This document shows positions 34,059-46,819 of a DNA stretch of 64,000 nt, one piece after another (the stretch's first letter is position 1; the number at the start of each line of letters is the position of its first letter). Location: positions 124,001 through 188,000 of the forward strand of contig DF236979.1 of the NCBI GenBank assembly GCA_000708835.1, given 5' to 3'. A program made the position numbers and the translations under genes. The notes under the pieces were generated by a model. The model searched no databases and was not told where the DNA came from. It saw nothing but the letters and a program-made list of their open reading frames with translations. This stretch comes from Klebsormidium nitens. Taxonomy: Eukaryota > Streptophyta > Klebsormidiophyceae > Klebsormidiales > Klebsormidiaceae.

Positions 34059-36549
34059 CTAGACGTGGCATGTTAGACCTGGTCCTGACCCGTTGAAAAA
34101 TTGGCCCGTCCAAGAGTGGCCGTCCTTACCTACGTATGTGCCCGAACCGTGCATCTTGTTTTCGACCCAGTCTCCTGTGTAGGACCGGCCATCTTTCCAC
34201 CGGAAGGCCCCCTTGCCTTGGTACCTGTTCCGCACCCACTCTCCGTCGTATATGGCACCACTCGCATAAGCGAACATACCTGTAGCGGCAGAAGCGGCAT
34301 CTTACCGTTCAAAATTCATTCAAGTACCGAAGACGTCACACGAATCACCCATAGAAAATCATATTGGATTAGAGGAGCAGGGCACCTCGGGCATTCCGAC
34401 GGCCCATTTTATGGAGGCCGGATCACTTGTTTGGAGTGCACTATTCGTGCTCGTCTGGTCAAGCTGTTTCTTTTCGGCATGATCGACCGCGCTCGGAAAA
34501 ATAATGACTCAGGGGCCAGACCCCCCAGCAAAGCAATGCCCTTTTATTTGAGCAACCCTCTTGATTATCTTAAGATGGACTCTGACCACCAACAGTAGAC
34601 TGCTTGCCTAAAGGGAGAGCGGTTTCGCTAGATTAGACAAATTGTTGCTAGGCCCCTTCATTCAAGCCCGTCTTGAACACAGTCGACAACACGCTCCGCA
34701 TACGAGGTCATCCTTGTGAGACAGAATGGCCAAGATTTGACCATTGACCGTTTGCCTTTTGACCCGAGCTTCTCACAAAGCACGAAGACGGATTGAGACT
34801 CCGGACGAAGGTTCTGCATAGCGGGTCTGTTCTGACGAGAATCCGAAAGCCTCCATCTGCAGAAAGCAACGGATATTGGATAAAAGTGAGAGTGGGTAGC
34901 TATGCAGCTTCCACAGGGGACCAACCTAAAAGATTCATCGTTCCCACAGCCAAGTCGGTTCAGATGCAAAGGCGCACCTTTTCCGTGCATCTGATCGTGG
35001 TCCCATTCCCCTGTGTACGAATAAGTCCCATCCACAAAAGTTCCCCTCCCGTGCCGAAAGCGTCTCCCATTCGCCTTTTCTACTGCTGGCGCCGCTGGGG
35101 CCGCGCTCTCATTTGCTGGCAGAGCTTCAAGTATCCAGTCGCCCTCTGCACGGTGAAGAAAGGTTCTCATGATCCAACCAGTCAGGTTGAACCAAGTCTG
35201 AAGCCTCATCATGGAAACCTGGAACATGTGACATGTTGCACCCCAACTCCTCATGGCACGTGGTGTCTTAGGCCGCTTCATCCATGCGGAAAACTTCGAC
35301 AACTTTCAACTTGATCGCTCGATTTCGGCCAACGACTTCTGAGAAACCTAGTGAATAGATCTGAAAGCCGTATCTTTCTTGGCCTAGAAAGTGAGCCAAA
35401 ATCTGTTGGGCTTAATGATTCTCAAGTTGGTGTCCCCGAAAAAGGACCCCAGAGGTACATTCGAGGGCCTACAGATGTACAGGGGAATGGTTTATCTTGA
35501 CCGACAAGTTTGGCCTGATCCTTGGCTTTCTTTCAATCTGCGCAGACACGAGTAGCTATACGTAAAAGAATCAAGATCATAAGAGCACCTTCATCTTGAC
35601 CCGACCACCCGAGTCTGTATCCAGCTCCACAACTGAAAGAAGTAGACCCTCGAGATGCTGGCTAAGTGAAGTTTAGAAAACGTACTGAATAGAGTGAGTC
35701 TGTGTCGGACTTCTTATACAACTTACCACGATAGAGCCTTTTGTCGCAGACCCAGCTTTCTTTTGCTCAGAAAGTAGCCTATCGCATCCCCATCATGTGG
35801 TTAAGATCGGTCACAGCCTGACCTCAAGAATACTAGAAGATTATCAGGCCAACTTACCATATGTGGCCCCGTTCTGATAGTGGAACTTTCCAGAACCTGA
35901 GGTAGGCTCGGGGGCAGCTGCATACAACAAAGGTTGTGTCTGCTTGTAATGATTCTTTCAGCTCCCGAGAGTAAGTTTCGATGTCCTTGTCTGGGAGTCT
36001 TAGCATACCTTGCAGGCTGCTGGATCATCCACAAGATGCACAATCTGCCCAGTCTGTTGGAGTACAGGCGCAAAGGCCTATTCATGTGCAGAAGCAATCA
36101 TCGCAGAAGCTAAGCTTGAGGAGGAAACTCGCTGCGCAACTGTCGTTGAGCTTGTTCAGCGGCTAGAACGTCTGGAACTGCCTTCAATTGCATAACGGAG
36201 AGTATCAGCCAGTGCTCTGATACAAAACTCAGTGTGCTAGTGCACTGATTCTCTGCAGCGTAATCCAAGCCTAATCCAAGCTGCAAGGTCTTTGGCAGCA
36301 TCCCGAGAGACTGAGTTTCATATCACGAAAAAGCAAGGCAGCATTAAGAAAGCACAGCACGAATGGAGATCCTGCGCATTTACCCTGCTCCCCCTCCCCT
36401 GCCTTGTCTCCGGCATCTTTGCCCTTCTTATCTGTGGCCCCTTTTCCCTTTGCATCTGCAGGTTTTGTTTTTTCACTGGGAGTGCCGGGCTTCCTGGGTG
36501 TTGTGTTAGCAGCTGCCGCTGCGGCCGCCGCAGGCGGCTTGCTCGCCAT
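34059..36549 (-). CDS. MORN-repeat protein
   Basis: Three minus-strand exons: 36549-36384, 35145-34978, 34279-34059. The joins keep phase and give 184 residues. The N-terminus is a low-complexity Ala/Lys stretch (MASKPPAAAAAAAANTTPRK, then a Lys/Gly/Asp-rich run). Three or more MORN motifs follow: YTGEWDHDQMHGKG (about 99-112), YDGEWVRNRYQGKG, YTGDWVENKMHGSG, and a final WTGQFFNGSGPGL. MORN repeats form an extended hairpin used for membrane binding or scaffolding, for instance in PIP kinases and ciliary or radial-spoke proteins. No catalytic domain is present, so the role is unknown. The last exon is read through a possible internal GTAAGG because the MORN pattern continues to the TAG at 34059. 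The exon 2 acceptor (35146) is the best-fitting choice but other AGs are near. Confidence 0.84.
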
Positions 36550-37081
36550 GCTTCAGGACGATGCTCGATCAGTGATCTGGCCTCGACTTTGTGAGCTCAC
36601 CTCATTGCTTCCTCATTGAGCTCAGGAGTCAGGGTCGGATGTTGCTCAGGATAAGCTGGATACACCTGGCGACACGAAACCATCAGATGTAAACCTCCGT
36701 AGCACTATGAACAGCGCTCCTCCAGAGTGCTCACCCCCTGAGCTCCTCAGCTCCTTGAACTTCTTGCTCCTGAGCTCGAACCCTGAGTTCTGAAGTCTGG
36801 CGGGCCTCAGATTAGGGTTAGGGTTTGCATTTGCAGGGGGCACGATTGAGAACTGGGTTCATACCACACAGTTTCAAGTCTACGCCCGCTACTAATTCTG
36901 TCCCCAGGAGACGTACAGCCCCTGCGCCAATGCTGCATGGTACTGTACCGTAGTAGGTAGCTGCGTTGAGCACTGCATCGCTGTTCTGGGATCTCCGCCA
37001 CTGGCGCACCTTAGAACGTCTTTAAAGAAGCGCTTGCATGTTAATCAATCGGAAGGGGCGAGGAGGGGAGGAATAGCTCCC
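36550..37081. promoter_or_regulatory. Shared upstream region of MORN (-) and NDUFAF5 (+) genes with a telo-box-like motif
   Basis: The two start codons diverge across 532 bp. Positions 36812-36826 read TTAGGGTTAGGGTTT, which contains the plant telo-box AAACCCTAA on the opposite strand, a motif known from promoters of housekeeping and translation genes. CTGAGCTC-type palindromes recur at 36620-36790. Confidence 0.55.
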
Positions 37082-40000
37082 ATGGCGCTACGTTCCACAA
37101 TGCTGAGAGGACGTGGATGCCTTTTGCAGAACAATTGCATACTTGATTTTACAGCATTGCTGGCCGGCAGCAGCGCTGGTGGCGCGACAGAGCCTTGTCC
37201 TTCCGCTAGAAGAAAGCTTGAAAGTGGTGCGCATGTTGGAGTAGATATTGAGCAGGGAAGAGACAGCGATGCAAATGAGAAGCTTTTGCATGCAATAAGA
37301 GCATCGTCGCTGTGTCTGCCGCGACTTGGCCACCTTCGGCAGAACATAGAAGTGCGCAGGACCGCTGGAGTGGATGTGGCATCTCCACAGAGCTTTGGAG
37401 CATCATGTTGCAACTCGCAGTTCCTGGCAAGAAGAGGCTACCACAGTAGTGGTGGTGGTCTTCAAAAGGCAGACGTGATCATCCCTCCGCCTGAGAGGAA
37501 AAGGATGCAAGAGACTGGAGACAGGAACGTTGACATCTTCGACCGCGAAGTGAAGAGGAAGCATGTGAGTTGCTGGTCTCGCATCAGAGCCCTCACCTTG
37601 ATGATGTATATCAGCCCAGCAATCATTAAAGACATGCATAAGTATGCCTTCTTGCCCGGAAACCCACATTGTTTGCAACCAAACATTTTGATGCTTTGTA
37701 CCTTTGGTAGGTGGCACTCTCTTTGAAGGATTTCGATGCAAGGGTGGTGCAGCCTTTTGATGATACAGGAGTAGTATTTGCCTTGAGCGCATCCAAGGGT
37801 GGTAAGAGTCTACTTAACATGTACTTACTGTGGTACAGATCCATTCTGATCAGATGTATTGCACAAATTTCTGAAACTGCCAGCGCATGTTGTTTCTTTC
37901 AAATGTGTTGGCTGCTTCAAGCCTGCCTAGCCTCGTTGCCACTTCTCATAAAGTCAGGTCTCTGGAGCAACCATCAATGATCTTGGAGAAGGTATGGATC
38001 ATGATCTGTGTATGTACGGTCTCACCGACTTATCTCTCTTCTGTTCTTGCGTCTCAGAGGGACAGGGCCGCGCTGATTGGCTCCCTGCAAGACCCCTTGC
38101 TAGACCATGTGACTGACTCTCTGCTCGACCGTCTAGAAGACATCAAGCGCGACTTCCCAGTCGCCCTGAGCTTGGGGGGAGCAGGGGATTCTGTTCGGAG
38201 GCACCTGAGGGGCAGAGGTAAACTGCAACTCCATGATGATAACACGTTTAACTGTGATAGCAACACCTTTACTGCGGGAGAAAACGTATGATGAGAGCTC
38301 ATGTGTTTGCCTATGCTCTCTGACAATGTTTTGGATGATAAATCTGGTGATATAAACTCAATAGTCGAACCTGGGGAACGCATTCCAGCACTTGCTCCTC
38401 ACTATGAGTTTGAGTAGCTCATTTTCGACTGGTCTGCAGTCCCCACAGTCGGTCAACAAGCTCCACTCAGTACGTCACTTTTTCTTGATTGACTACTACA
38501 TGACTCTTTCCCGCCTCCATATGTCTCAATTGGTCTCAACCGTCTTCGTTCCGAGATTTGTCTTCTACTGATGGAGGGCAACCAACAGAGAGCTACCCTT
38601 AGGCTTCTCGCCTAGGCCTGCACGCCCCAAGGCGAGGTTTGCTCACAAGCTTTCCTTGCCTTCTTCGTAGGGAACATCCAGACGCTCTACCAGATGGACC
38701 TCTCCCAAGCGATGCTTGACCGTTCGGCCGAAGCGCTCAACGCACCAATCCCCCCCGAAACCCTCTTCAACCCCACAATGGAGGCGCCAAGTACCTCAAA
38801 CCCTTCCGAGCCTCGCTCGCTCGATTCGGACGCATCTGAAGTGCCAAGCACTTCCGGACGTCCGGAAATCCAGTATGTGGTCGGGGACGAGGAGCTGCTT
38901 CCGTTCCGAGAAGAGTCCCTCGATCTAGTTGTGAGCTCGCTGGGGCTCCATTGGGTGAACGATCTTCCGGGGGCAATGATCCAGGCGCGGCGCGCTCTGA
39001 AGCCAGACGGGCTGTTCCTGGCCGCAATGTTCGGGGGCGAGACGCTCAAGTGAGTACTAGGGGCAATTCTCGAAGAGTCTGTTGTCTGACCCGTCACCTG
39101 TTGATTTCCTCTGTTGCTCTGTGTTTGCATTTTTGCGTCCAGAATGCTTTACTAACCGTAAGGGCACTTGCGTTTCTGAGGCGAATCAGAAGGACACGAT
39201 GCAGTGCCGAAGGTCGCTGCGAAGCCACATGAGCGAAAAGTCAATTTAGAAAGTTCCGCACTGTGCAGAGATTGGAAACCTGCTCTGGTTGAGGGATCCG
39301 AGCACTCGTTGCAAAGACACGAGTTTTGATCATGTCGCCAGACTGTCTTTCCCGCAACACGGTATTGTAACTTTCACCTGGGCATTGGTGCATATTGTTG
39401 TTCGGAAACGTTGGCATGGGTGCCGAATATCCAGCTCCACACCTAGGCTCCTCATCGTAGTAACTTACGGTCAGCCGCAAGCGATACTCGCCGTTTCAAC
39501 CTTATCAAAGTAACGCCGGGGAGAAGTGATGAGCATGGCGTTTACCTAGCCACGTGGGTCCCTGAATATCTTGGATCCAATTCCCTTATGCCGTTGCAGA
39601 CGAAGGGGCAGGAGACTTTTCTCACGGTTGTAAGGTTTATGATTTTAGGGGTTTAGGGTGTTTAGTCTCAGGGTGCTAGGGTTTTTACGTGCGGGTCATT
39701 TATGCGGTTTGGCGTCGGGGGTGTGACGCTCTGTAAGGGGCAAGAGGGGTGGCTTTTGAAGGTCGTGGTTTTACAAAACCTTCCGTCAGAGAAGATCGAG
39801 AACTCGAGCGGATCTTGGGTAGCTCGAACCGAGATTTGCTTGGCGCGTCTTCCTCTTGCAGAGAGCTCCGGATTGCCTGCTCGGTAGCGGAACTCGAACG
39901 AGAGGGGGGCGTGAGTCCCCGCGTGTCTCCTTTGGTGCAGGTAAGCCCTCACTTTCGCTCGCGTAGGGATTGCATTTGGTGATCGAAGTCGCCAGAAACT

Positions 40001-42507
40001 GCTCTTGAATCATTCAGTTGCGCGAGGCGTGAGCAACTTCCTGGAAAGTGTCAGATGAGCAGCCACGACGTTTCAAGATGACTGCATAAATTTGTTTGCA
40101 AAGCAACACCGGTCTTGGTAGGGCTGTTTATCAAAGAGTTTCATGAGCATACTCGTTTCGTTTTACCCGTTCGTAGCTTGTCAGGCCCGATACAAAGAGG
40201 GTGCTTTTGACCGCGCACATGAATAACTCCTCCTTCACGGCTGACACATGCCTTTCTTTGCTGCCGACACGTGTCCGTCTCTCACGCAGGTTCGGGACGC
40301 CGGCAACTTGTTAGGCCGTGCTAACCTTGCGCTGCCGGCTGTCGACGTGGACACTTTCACCGTCAACTATCCCAGCGGTCAGTCATTGTTTCAATCTTGT
40401 GTCAATGTAGTCTCTGGCTGGATTTATTTGAACCCCAGCTCTGTTCTGCCTGCGTATGGATGTTCCCTTGCTTCGTGTCTTCGAGATAGCGCACCTGTCA
40501 CTCCATACTTTTTCATTCCTTCTAGGATTCTTGTCTTCTAGAAGTGGTTCAGAATCTCTCATGAAAGAAGGTCCTAAGAATCTTGTCTCTGGAGAAGCAG
40601 TTGGCGCTGACGTTTCACCAGGCCTGTTAGCGACTAGCATTGGATTTCGAAACCCTTCATGTCTTTTGAAACGAACGGATGGATCGTGCCCTCCGTTGCG
40701 AGCTTCTTCGATTCCGCCTCTCCCGGAGAACAATTCACACCCCACCCCGTTCGCTTGCAGCTCTTGAGCTAGTCGAGCATCTTCGCTCCATGGGGGAGGT
40801 CAACGCCGTTAGAAACCGCCGCCTGGTAAGTTTCTGTGTTTACCTGTACCGGTTTGGGTAAAACGGCCACGGTTCCATGACCGTCCAAGTAGAGGCGACT
40901 ATCGGCGAGCCGTCCGATTGCCGAGTATGCCTAGCGGACGAGATTAGGTAGAGTGGTGGCTTGGAACCTGAGGCTTGACGATTCCAGGGGCCACATGGAT
41001 ACGCGCACTCACGTCAGCATGGGTCTCGTGTCACCTGATGGCCCAAGTGACATCTCGAGGGGTCCCGTCAAGATGCTCGTTTCGTGTATTTCAAACTCCC
41101 ATCCACTGGCTCTGGTTTTTCGAGATGATGGCCAAGGTACCGGATGAGAGTCGACTCCGAGAAATGCATTTTAAAAGCTCGCGAGCAATCCTGGGCTCTG
41201 CCGGTCCTTGACCGACGTTCGGGCCGCCAGTCGCCCGCTCACTGATTCAAGGCTCACCTCCTTCACGCAAATGTTCTCGTCACTGTCGTTTCGGTTGGAA
41301 AGGCGCCCGTTGCTTTCATCCCACTTCTCCATGCTTGACCAGAGTTCGCAAGGGCAAACTCGCCCAACGCATCAAAGCCGCAGAAGCTTTTCCCTCTATC
41401 CTGAGGTCGTTTTCAATCACAAACCTCCTCCATTATTTCCACTTTCGTAATAACTCCATCCCGTCCGCCCTTTGGCAGGTTCTCCCACGGGACACAGCGC
41501 TCGCGACCGCCGCTGCATACCAGAGCATGTTTGCGAACAAAGACGGGAGCGTCCCGGCAACCTTTCAGGTGCGCCGACTTTTGCTTACGTGGATGTTAGC
41601 ACTTCACAGACAAAGCTCTTTGCTTGAAACTTGCCGTCCTCGAGGCCTCGCCCATTACATGACCCTGGAAGTGCGAAAATGGACGGTTCAAAATCATGTA
41701 AAGCAGGTTCCTGATTGGCACGTTCCCTGATTGGCACGAGGGTTGCCAATCAGGGGGTTGCAACTTTCTCGCAGAAAGCTGTACCAATTGGAGAGCGCTT
41801 CGTCATAAGACCGCCATTGGGTCCTGCTTGCGCGAATGCCAGCTCTGAGGATACCACGCTCGAAAAGCGCTTTGTCATCAATTTGCCAGAAGCACGATTG
41901 CGCGCTGAGCTTGACCTCTGATTTACCTCGGGCAAGCTGCTGAGATGTTGCTCGGATCGTAAACCAACCGGATCAAATTGGTAGCTCGTAAGTATGCCGC
42001 CGTCGGATGCTAGTCACAATCATCAACCTATTAACTTGGTGTCTGAATTTGGCATTCAAGCGATCCAACCTTTCACGAAGTTTTCCAAGTTCCGCCGAGG
42101 TAGCCCTTTACGGGAAATGGTTAGCGTTTGACTCCCAACCTCGAGATGTGCAGAAGTATGTCACCAGGATGCAACGATTGCTCTTCGGAACGGCTTTGAA
42201 AAAAGAGAGACGCGCTACAGTCTGTGCACTAGGAATGTTCCCTTCGTCGCCTAGCAAAGTGCAACATGGAAGAAAAGACAGCAACTTCCGGTCTGTCCAC
42301 AATCCAAAAAAGTGTCCTCAGGTCTGTACGGCCCAGAACAGTGCGACGACTTGAATCAAGAGCTTTGTCCTTCAGGTGATATACATGGCAGGCTGGGCAC
42401 CTCACTCTACCCAGCAAAGGCCGAGGCAACGGGGTTCGGCTACCGTCTCACTTGAAGACTTGGCCCAGGTTGTGGAATGGAGGCCGGAAGGAAATGACCC
42501 TAAATGA
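37082..42507 (+). CDS. NDUFAF5: NDUFAF5-like methyltransferase-fold protein, complex I assembly factor, mitochondrial
   Basis: Eight exons: 37082-37564, 38058-38217, 38671-39049, 39862-39940, 40290-40377, 40761-40825, 41479-41568, 42376-42507, giving 491 residues. Human NDUFAF5 hydroxylates an arginine of complex I subunit NDUFS7 during assembly. Seen: [11 protein letters not shown] (151-161), [20 protein letters not shown] (the Rossmann glycine loop), [90 protein letters not shown] and [13 protein letters not shown]. The first 150 residues are basic and lack conservation, as expected of a mitochondrial presequence plus linker; an earlier in-frame TTG is not used. Glycine loop LSLGGAG replaces LDLGCG, resembling plant members. 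Exon 3 adds a Ser/Pro-rich insertion of about 45 residues between MDLSQAM and VVGDEE. Confidence 0.95.
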
Positions 42508-45500
42508 GTGGCGCAAAAATGCCTTTTTTCACAAGATGTTGTTGCCTTTTGCTGAGTCGATATCTTTCCGCATGCTTCTGTGTGCTTCATGTTTGCGTAC
42601 TGGTTCCATCATTTTCAAGTAGCTTGCCAGGATTCATCAAGCAGCTCAAGAGTATGACGTCATTCACAGGATTGCATATCCTGTGAAGGTCCCGTGGCAG
42701 CCTACTTAAGTTTTCCTCTTTCTAGATCCAGATCAATTAGTTTCAAGCATAAGATCTCTTTCACTATAATATAACTATTTCTTAACATGGTTAACGAAGA
42801 ACCCAGGTTTTTTTCCAGAATCTAAACGCCTAATGAGGGATTTGCCCATCTATTAGGTGCGTTCCCGGTTCATTTGATCCAGACGGCACAATTGAATACT
42901 CGGGTCCAGGATTTGTCTCTTAAACTAGCTCAAGTTTTCCCTCTTAATATCATGCTACTACCTAGTTGTGACATCGCCGGGGTTAAATAACTCAAGCAAT
43001 GTATTTGCAACATTGCTTATATCCTTTATAGTGAACCACATTTCACGCGTGCGCGTAGGCTTGCTGCATAAGACATTGACCGATCAAATTTGCTTGCTGC
43101 GGCCTAGCCAAGAATTGGGCTTAATGCTGATGTTGGATGGTTTTGATAGGAGGCTACCTACATGTATTCCAAAGCGGACCTAGATTAGGAGAACGGTTGT
43201 ATATGCTCTAGTACATATTCTGCGCTTAAGCATGTGAACATAAGGCTATTCAACTAACATGTTCCGTATTGTACACAACCGGCCCCGCATGATTCCGTTT
43301 GCAATGAAGTTTTGCTTGCACCTTCGGCCTGAGGGCGCCTTGTAGTCGCTATCCATGCTTAATCAAGTCTTTTTGAAACAACTTTTGCTTGAAGTCGTCT
43401 CCAATCTGGATCTGACTCTCATCACCAACTCGCCGGGACCGACTTTCAACGCTTTACTACTATGTATGCATGATGAGCAGTGAGCGTATTACCTAGAAGC
43501 GCACATGTGCGGAGGAGCCGATCGAACGCGGCCGCCAAAGCGCGTGCCCGAAAGGTGCCCGACTCAACTTGAAGGTCCGATCTCAAACTCAGTAGGTAAT
43601 TGAAAGATCAAGCCCTCCGAGTCCAAGTCTCTAGAGTCCTAATTTCAACTGGTGACCTTTCCGGATCCTAGGAGGCGAGTCGCCGACAGGCTCGAAGACC
43701 CGTGGGCCGTACACTCTTACAACACTGAATTCGCCCCAAATTCCAATTCTTGTCTGCCGGCCGACATGCTTGCATCATGCATGACACCTCTTGATGCGAG
43801 GTACCTACCGCCTCCCTACCGCGGGTCAAATTGCCTAAAATGACAGGAGTACAGTAGGGCTAGGAACCCTAACCCTAGGAATCCTAGGTACCCTAAGTTC
43901 TAACTCTGCCTTACGGTACCTTTTACATTTCAAAAGTAGCCACGTGGGCACTTACCGGCCAGACAGGCCGCGCCCACATAAAGCCGGTAGGGTCGGGGTC
44001 CGGGCCCGGGCGGCCCTGGGCCCCTGGGGACGGTGCTTTAAAACCCACCTATCAGACAATTATTAGGTAATTGTCTGATACCAACCTACCGGTAGGCTAG
44101 GATTTTAATACCGAGGTACCTGGGTCTTTAGGTGCATTCAGGTTGGCCCCGAGGATTAGGTACGGCTGACTCCGAGCCCGGCCTCGGCAGGTGTTTTCTT
44201 GAGCCGGCGAACACATCATCGGACGGCCGAGAACACTGGAAAAGGAATCTTTAGGGAGGGTATATTTTGATTCCTTTCCGTGCTTTCAGGGGTTAATCCG
44301 ATAACTTTGAAAAAGTAAGCTGGTGAGAAACGTGGTTTCATGAATCTGATGGCCCGGCGCCAGCTTTTGAGAGCAACCGCGACCGTACGAGACTCAGTCG
44401 GCAGTCGGAATTTCTCAAACAGGTGCGTAGCCTATGGCAGCTACCGGGCGGGCAAGCTTTGCGACCGTTCACACAAATGTCAACTCAATAGGGTCAACAA
44501 CTCCTTGACCATGGTCAACGGCTGACGATCGGCGACGTAATCCCCGTTTGCAAATTGAATGATTGCTGTCTGTAGTACAGTCTGGTACAAGACGTGCGTA
44601 CACCGGATGAACGTCTTGATACTTGAGCCATATGCCGCTCGGCAAACCTCGGTGTCATCGACGTGCTTCCGATCTGGTCACTCTCGATCAAGTAAAGCAC
44701 ATGAAGCGTGTAGGCTTATGAAATAAGATATTGATCATATATGATCCTCTATATATTGTATCTAATCACACAGTACACTTCGAGCAAAGCTAGGCTGGTA
44801 GTGGCTAAATACCCTTTTGGTTTGTCCGAATATATATTGGTAAATGGTCCCTTTCTGGATTTGCAGAGTCGTTTTAGATTTAGTTTCGATGTCGAACCTT
44901 GGGCCGGGCATGTCGTACCCCGGTCCCCAGATTATCGAGGAGATCTAGGCCGGTACCGTACGAGTTCCGACTTTCCGAGACTCAGAGCAACTGCCTGAGT
45001 GGGTACACGTCGCTCGAGCCTCGCAATCGAGGTACCGGCAATCCGGATTGCTTCCAGCCGCCAGCGCAAATAAGCCTACCCCGCACGGCGCACGCCTCAG
45101 ACTGTGTACGTACAGTACGTTGCAAGATGTACCTACACACCAGTGCAGTGCGCACTGCTGTACAGGAGTACCCAGTTGAGTCCGGAGATTTGAACTTGTC
45201 CTTGTGCTTGCGGGCCGGTGAAAACGCAAGCAAAGCAGCTTTGAAGTTCGAAAGCTGGACGCTATTACTACTATTAGTATCAGGCGGTTCAGTCTTCAGG
45301 CGATACAATGCAGCTTGTAAGACAGAGTAGCGGTACCAGCAAACCTCGGGCAAAACTCGAAGCAAGATGCTGGCAGCTTATATGGCCCTGAGGAGCTAAT
45401 CTAAGATCTTATAGGTACCGTAGGTAGGAAAGGGAGAAGGTCGGACAAGATTTGATTCCTTTCTCCATGATGGCAGGGAAAAGATACCTCTCGAGAGTAG

Positions 45501-46819
45501 CAGAAAGGCCCAGATTGCCTGGGCCACGAGTGCCCAGGCACGAGTTCAGTCTGGTTGTGAGTGAGAATGACGCAGCTGGAACGCACCGCATTGAATGCTG
45601 GAGCTGAGAACGTCGCCCACGTCAGGTGGGCTGTTGCCAAATCTAAGCCAGCTGATCGCGCCATGAGAGAACTGAGCTATGGAGTGCAGATGTGCTTCCT
45701 GCGAGAGGTGATCACATGTGGGCAGGATTGGAACCCGGCGAAAAGCCTTACAGGAGCTGATCATATCCTTTTGCCAGCAAACAAATCAGGAAGAGATAGA
45801 CGCAAGAAAGGGCAGGTTTAGTCTGCAAGGAAAGGGAAGCTGTGGATTCATCATATAGGTTCATTGGCGAATCTGTTTGCAGGTGGTTGGAGGGTTTTCT
45901 GAGACTTTCCTTCAGAGTACTTGATTGGTGAGCGCACCAACTCCGGTGCGGTCTGAACAACTAGCTTGTTCGGTTGACAATTGCTCTGAGATTCCACTTT
46001 AGTCTATTGATGGCTTGCAGAGCAAATTCTACACCAGATAAGGCACCTATAAACGTGTCTTGTGTAGAAGCGAGTATTCTGATTGACGCTGTAGGCATGC
46101 GGTTCTTAGCCGGAGTCTTATAAGTCCGATACGAGAAGATTGCATGGGCCACTGGGGTTCTAAAGTCATGAATTTAGTCCAATCCAAAGAGGTGCTGCTT
46201 TTGGCTTTTGTAACTCCCCCATTTGGGTAATATGAAGAAGGCCATGAGCTTTTGCGTCAGATGTTACCTGATTGATCCTTCGCCCGCTGTCTGCCAGTGA
46301 AGCTCTTCTACCGGGGGTTCCCGCTTCATCAAGTCTAGAGTTGCAATGTTGGCAAGCCCCTGTTTGAGGTGATCAGAAGATAGTGACGTGTCTCCGTCAT
46401 CTGGACGAGTTTGTGGCTCAGTCAACGTATCCTGTTAACATCACTTGAAATGAAATTCTACGCCTGAACCTGGTGACTTCAAACAAACCCTGGGGAGAAG
46501 CGGTTTCTGATGCCTTGTCTCTTCTACAGGTTTGATTTTGAGAATCTACATGCCAGAAGCGGTGTTGTGTGGTGCAGAAACTGCACTAGACCCCGGCGTT
46601 GCCAGCAACTTTCCCTCCATACTGCCTAGTATCCAGCCCCGCAAGTCACAAGAAGGTCTTGTCAAAGTGTTCACTTTGCGGATTGAGCTTAGGGTGTGGC
46701 ATTCTACAACCATGAGGGACTTGTAAAGTTGAGCCGAACGGGGTCGGGGTTCCCCATCAAATGCGGGCGACACACTAGGCGGCGGTCTCTGCAGGGATGC
46801 CCTCGCAGTCTCCGCATAC
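42508..46819. other. Long spacer between NDUFAF5 and the MYB-CC gene
   Basis: A 4.3-kb stretch without a supported gene. It includes a hairpin at 44050-44080 and telomere-like AACCCTAACCCTAGG near 43866. A short frame from an ATG at 45567 (about 84 codons, MTQLERTALNAGAENVAHVR...) has no recognised similarity or splice partner and is not called. The 5' leader and promoter of the MYB-CC gene lie at its right end; an upstream non-coding exon is possible. Confidence 0.55.
44050..44080. repeat. Perfect 13-bp inverted repeat with 5-base loop
   Basis: TATCAGACAATTA at 44050-44062 is followed by TTAGG and then the exact reverse complement TAATTGTCTGATA at 44068-44080. It lies in intergenic DNA with no poly-T tract and no neighbouring gene, so it may be a transposon tip, a protein-binding palindrome or a small hairpin RNA. 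I cannot choose between these. Confidence 0.6.

Noticed and set aside
43860-43900. Telomere-like AACCCTAACCCT
   Set aside because: Only two units, inside ordinary spacer; not evidence of a chromosome end or interstitial telomere array.
45567-45821. An ATG-initiated frame of about 84 codons in the NDUFAF5-MYB-CC spacer
   Set aside because: No recognised domain, no splice partner and no clear codon bias; left as an unsupported small frame.
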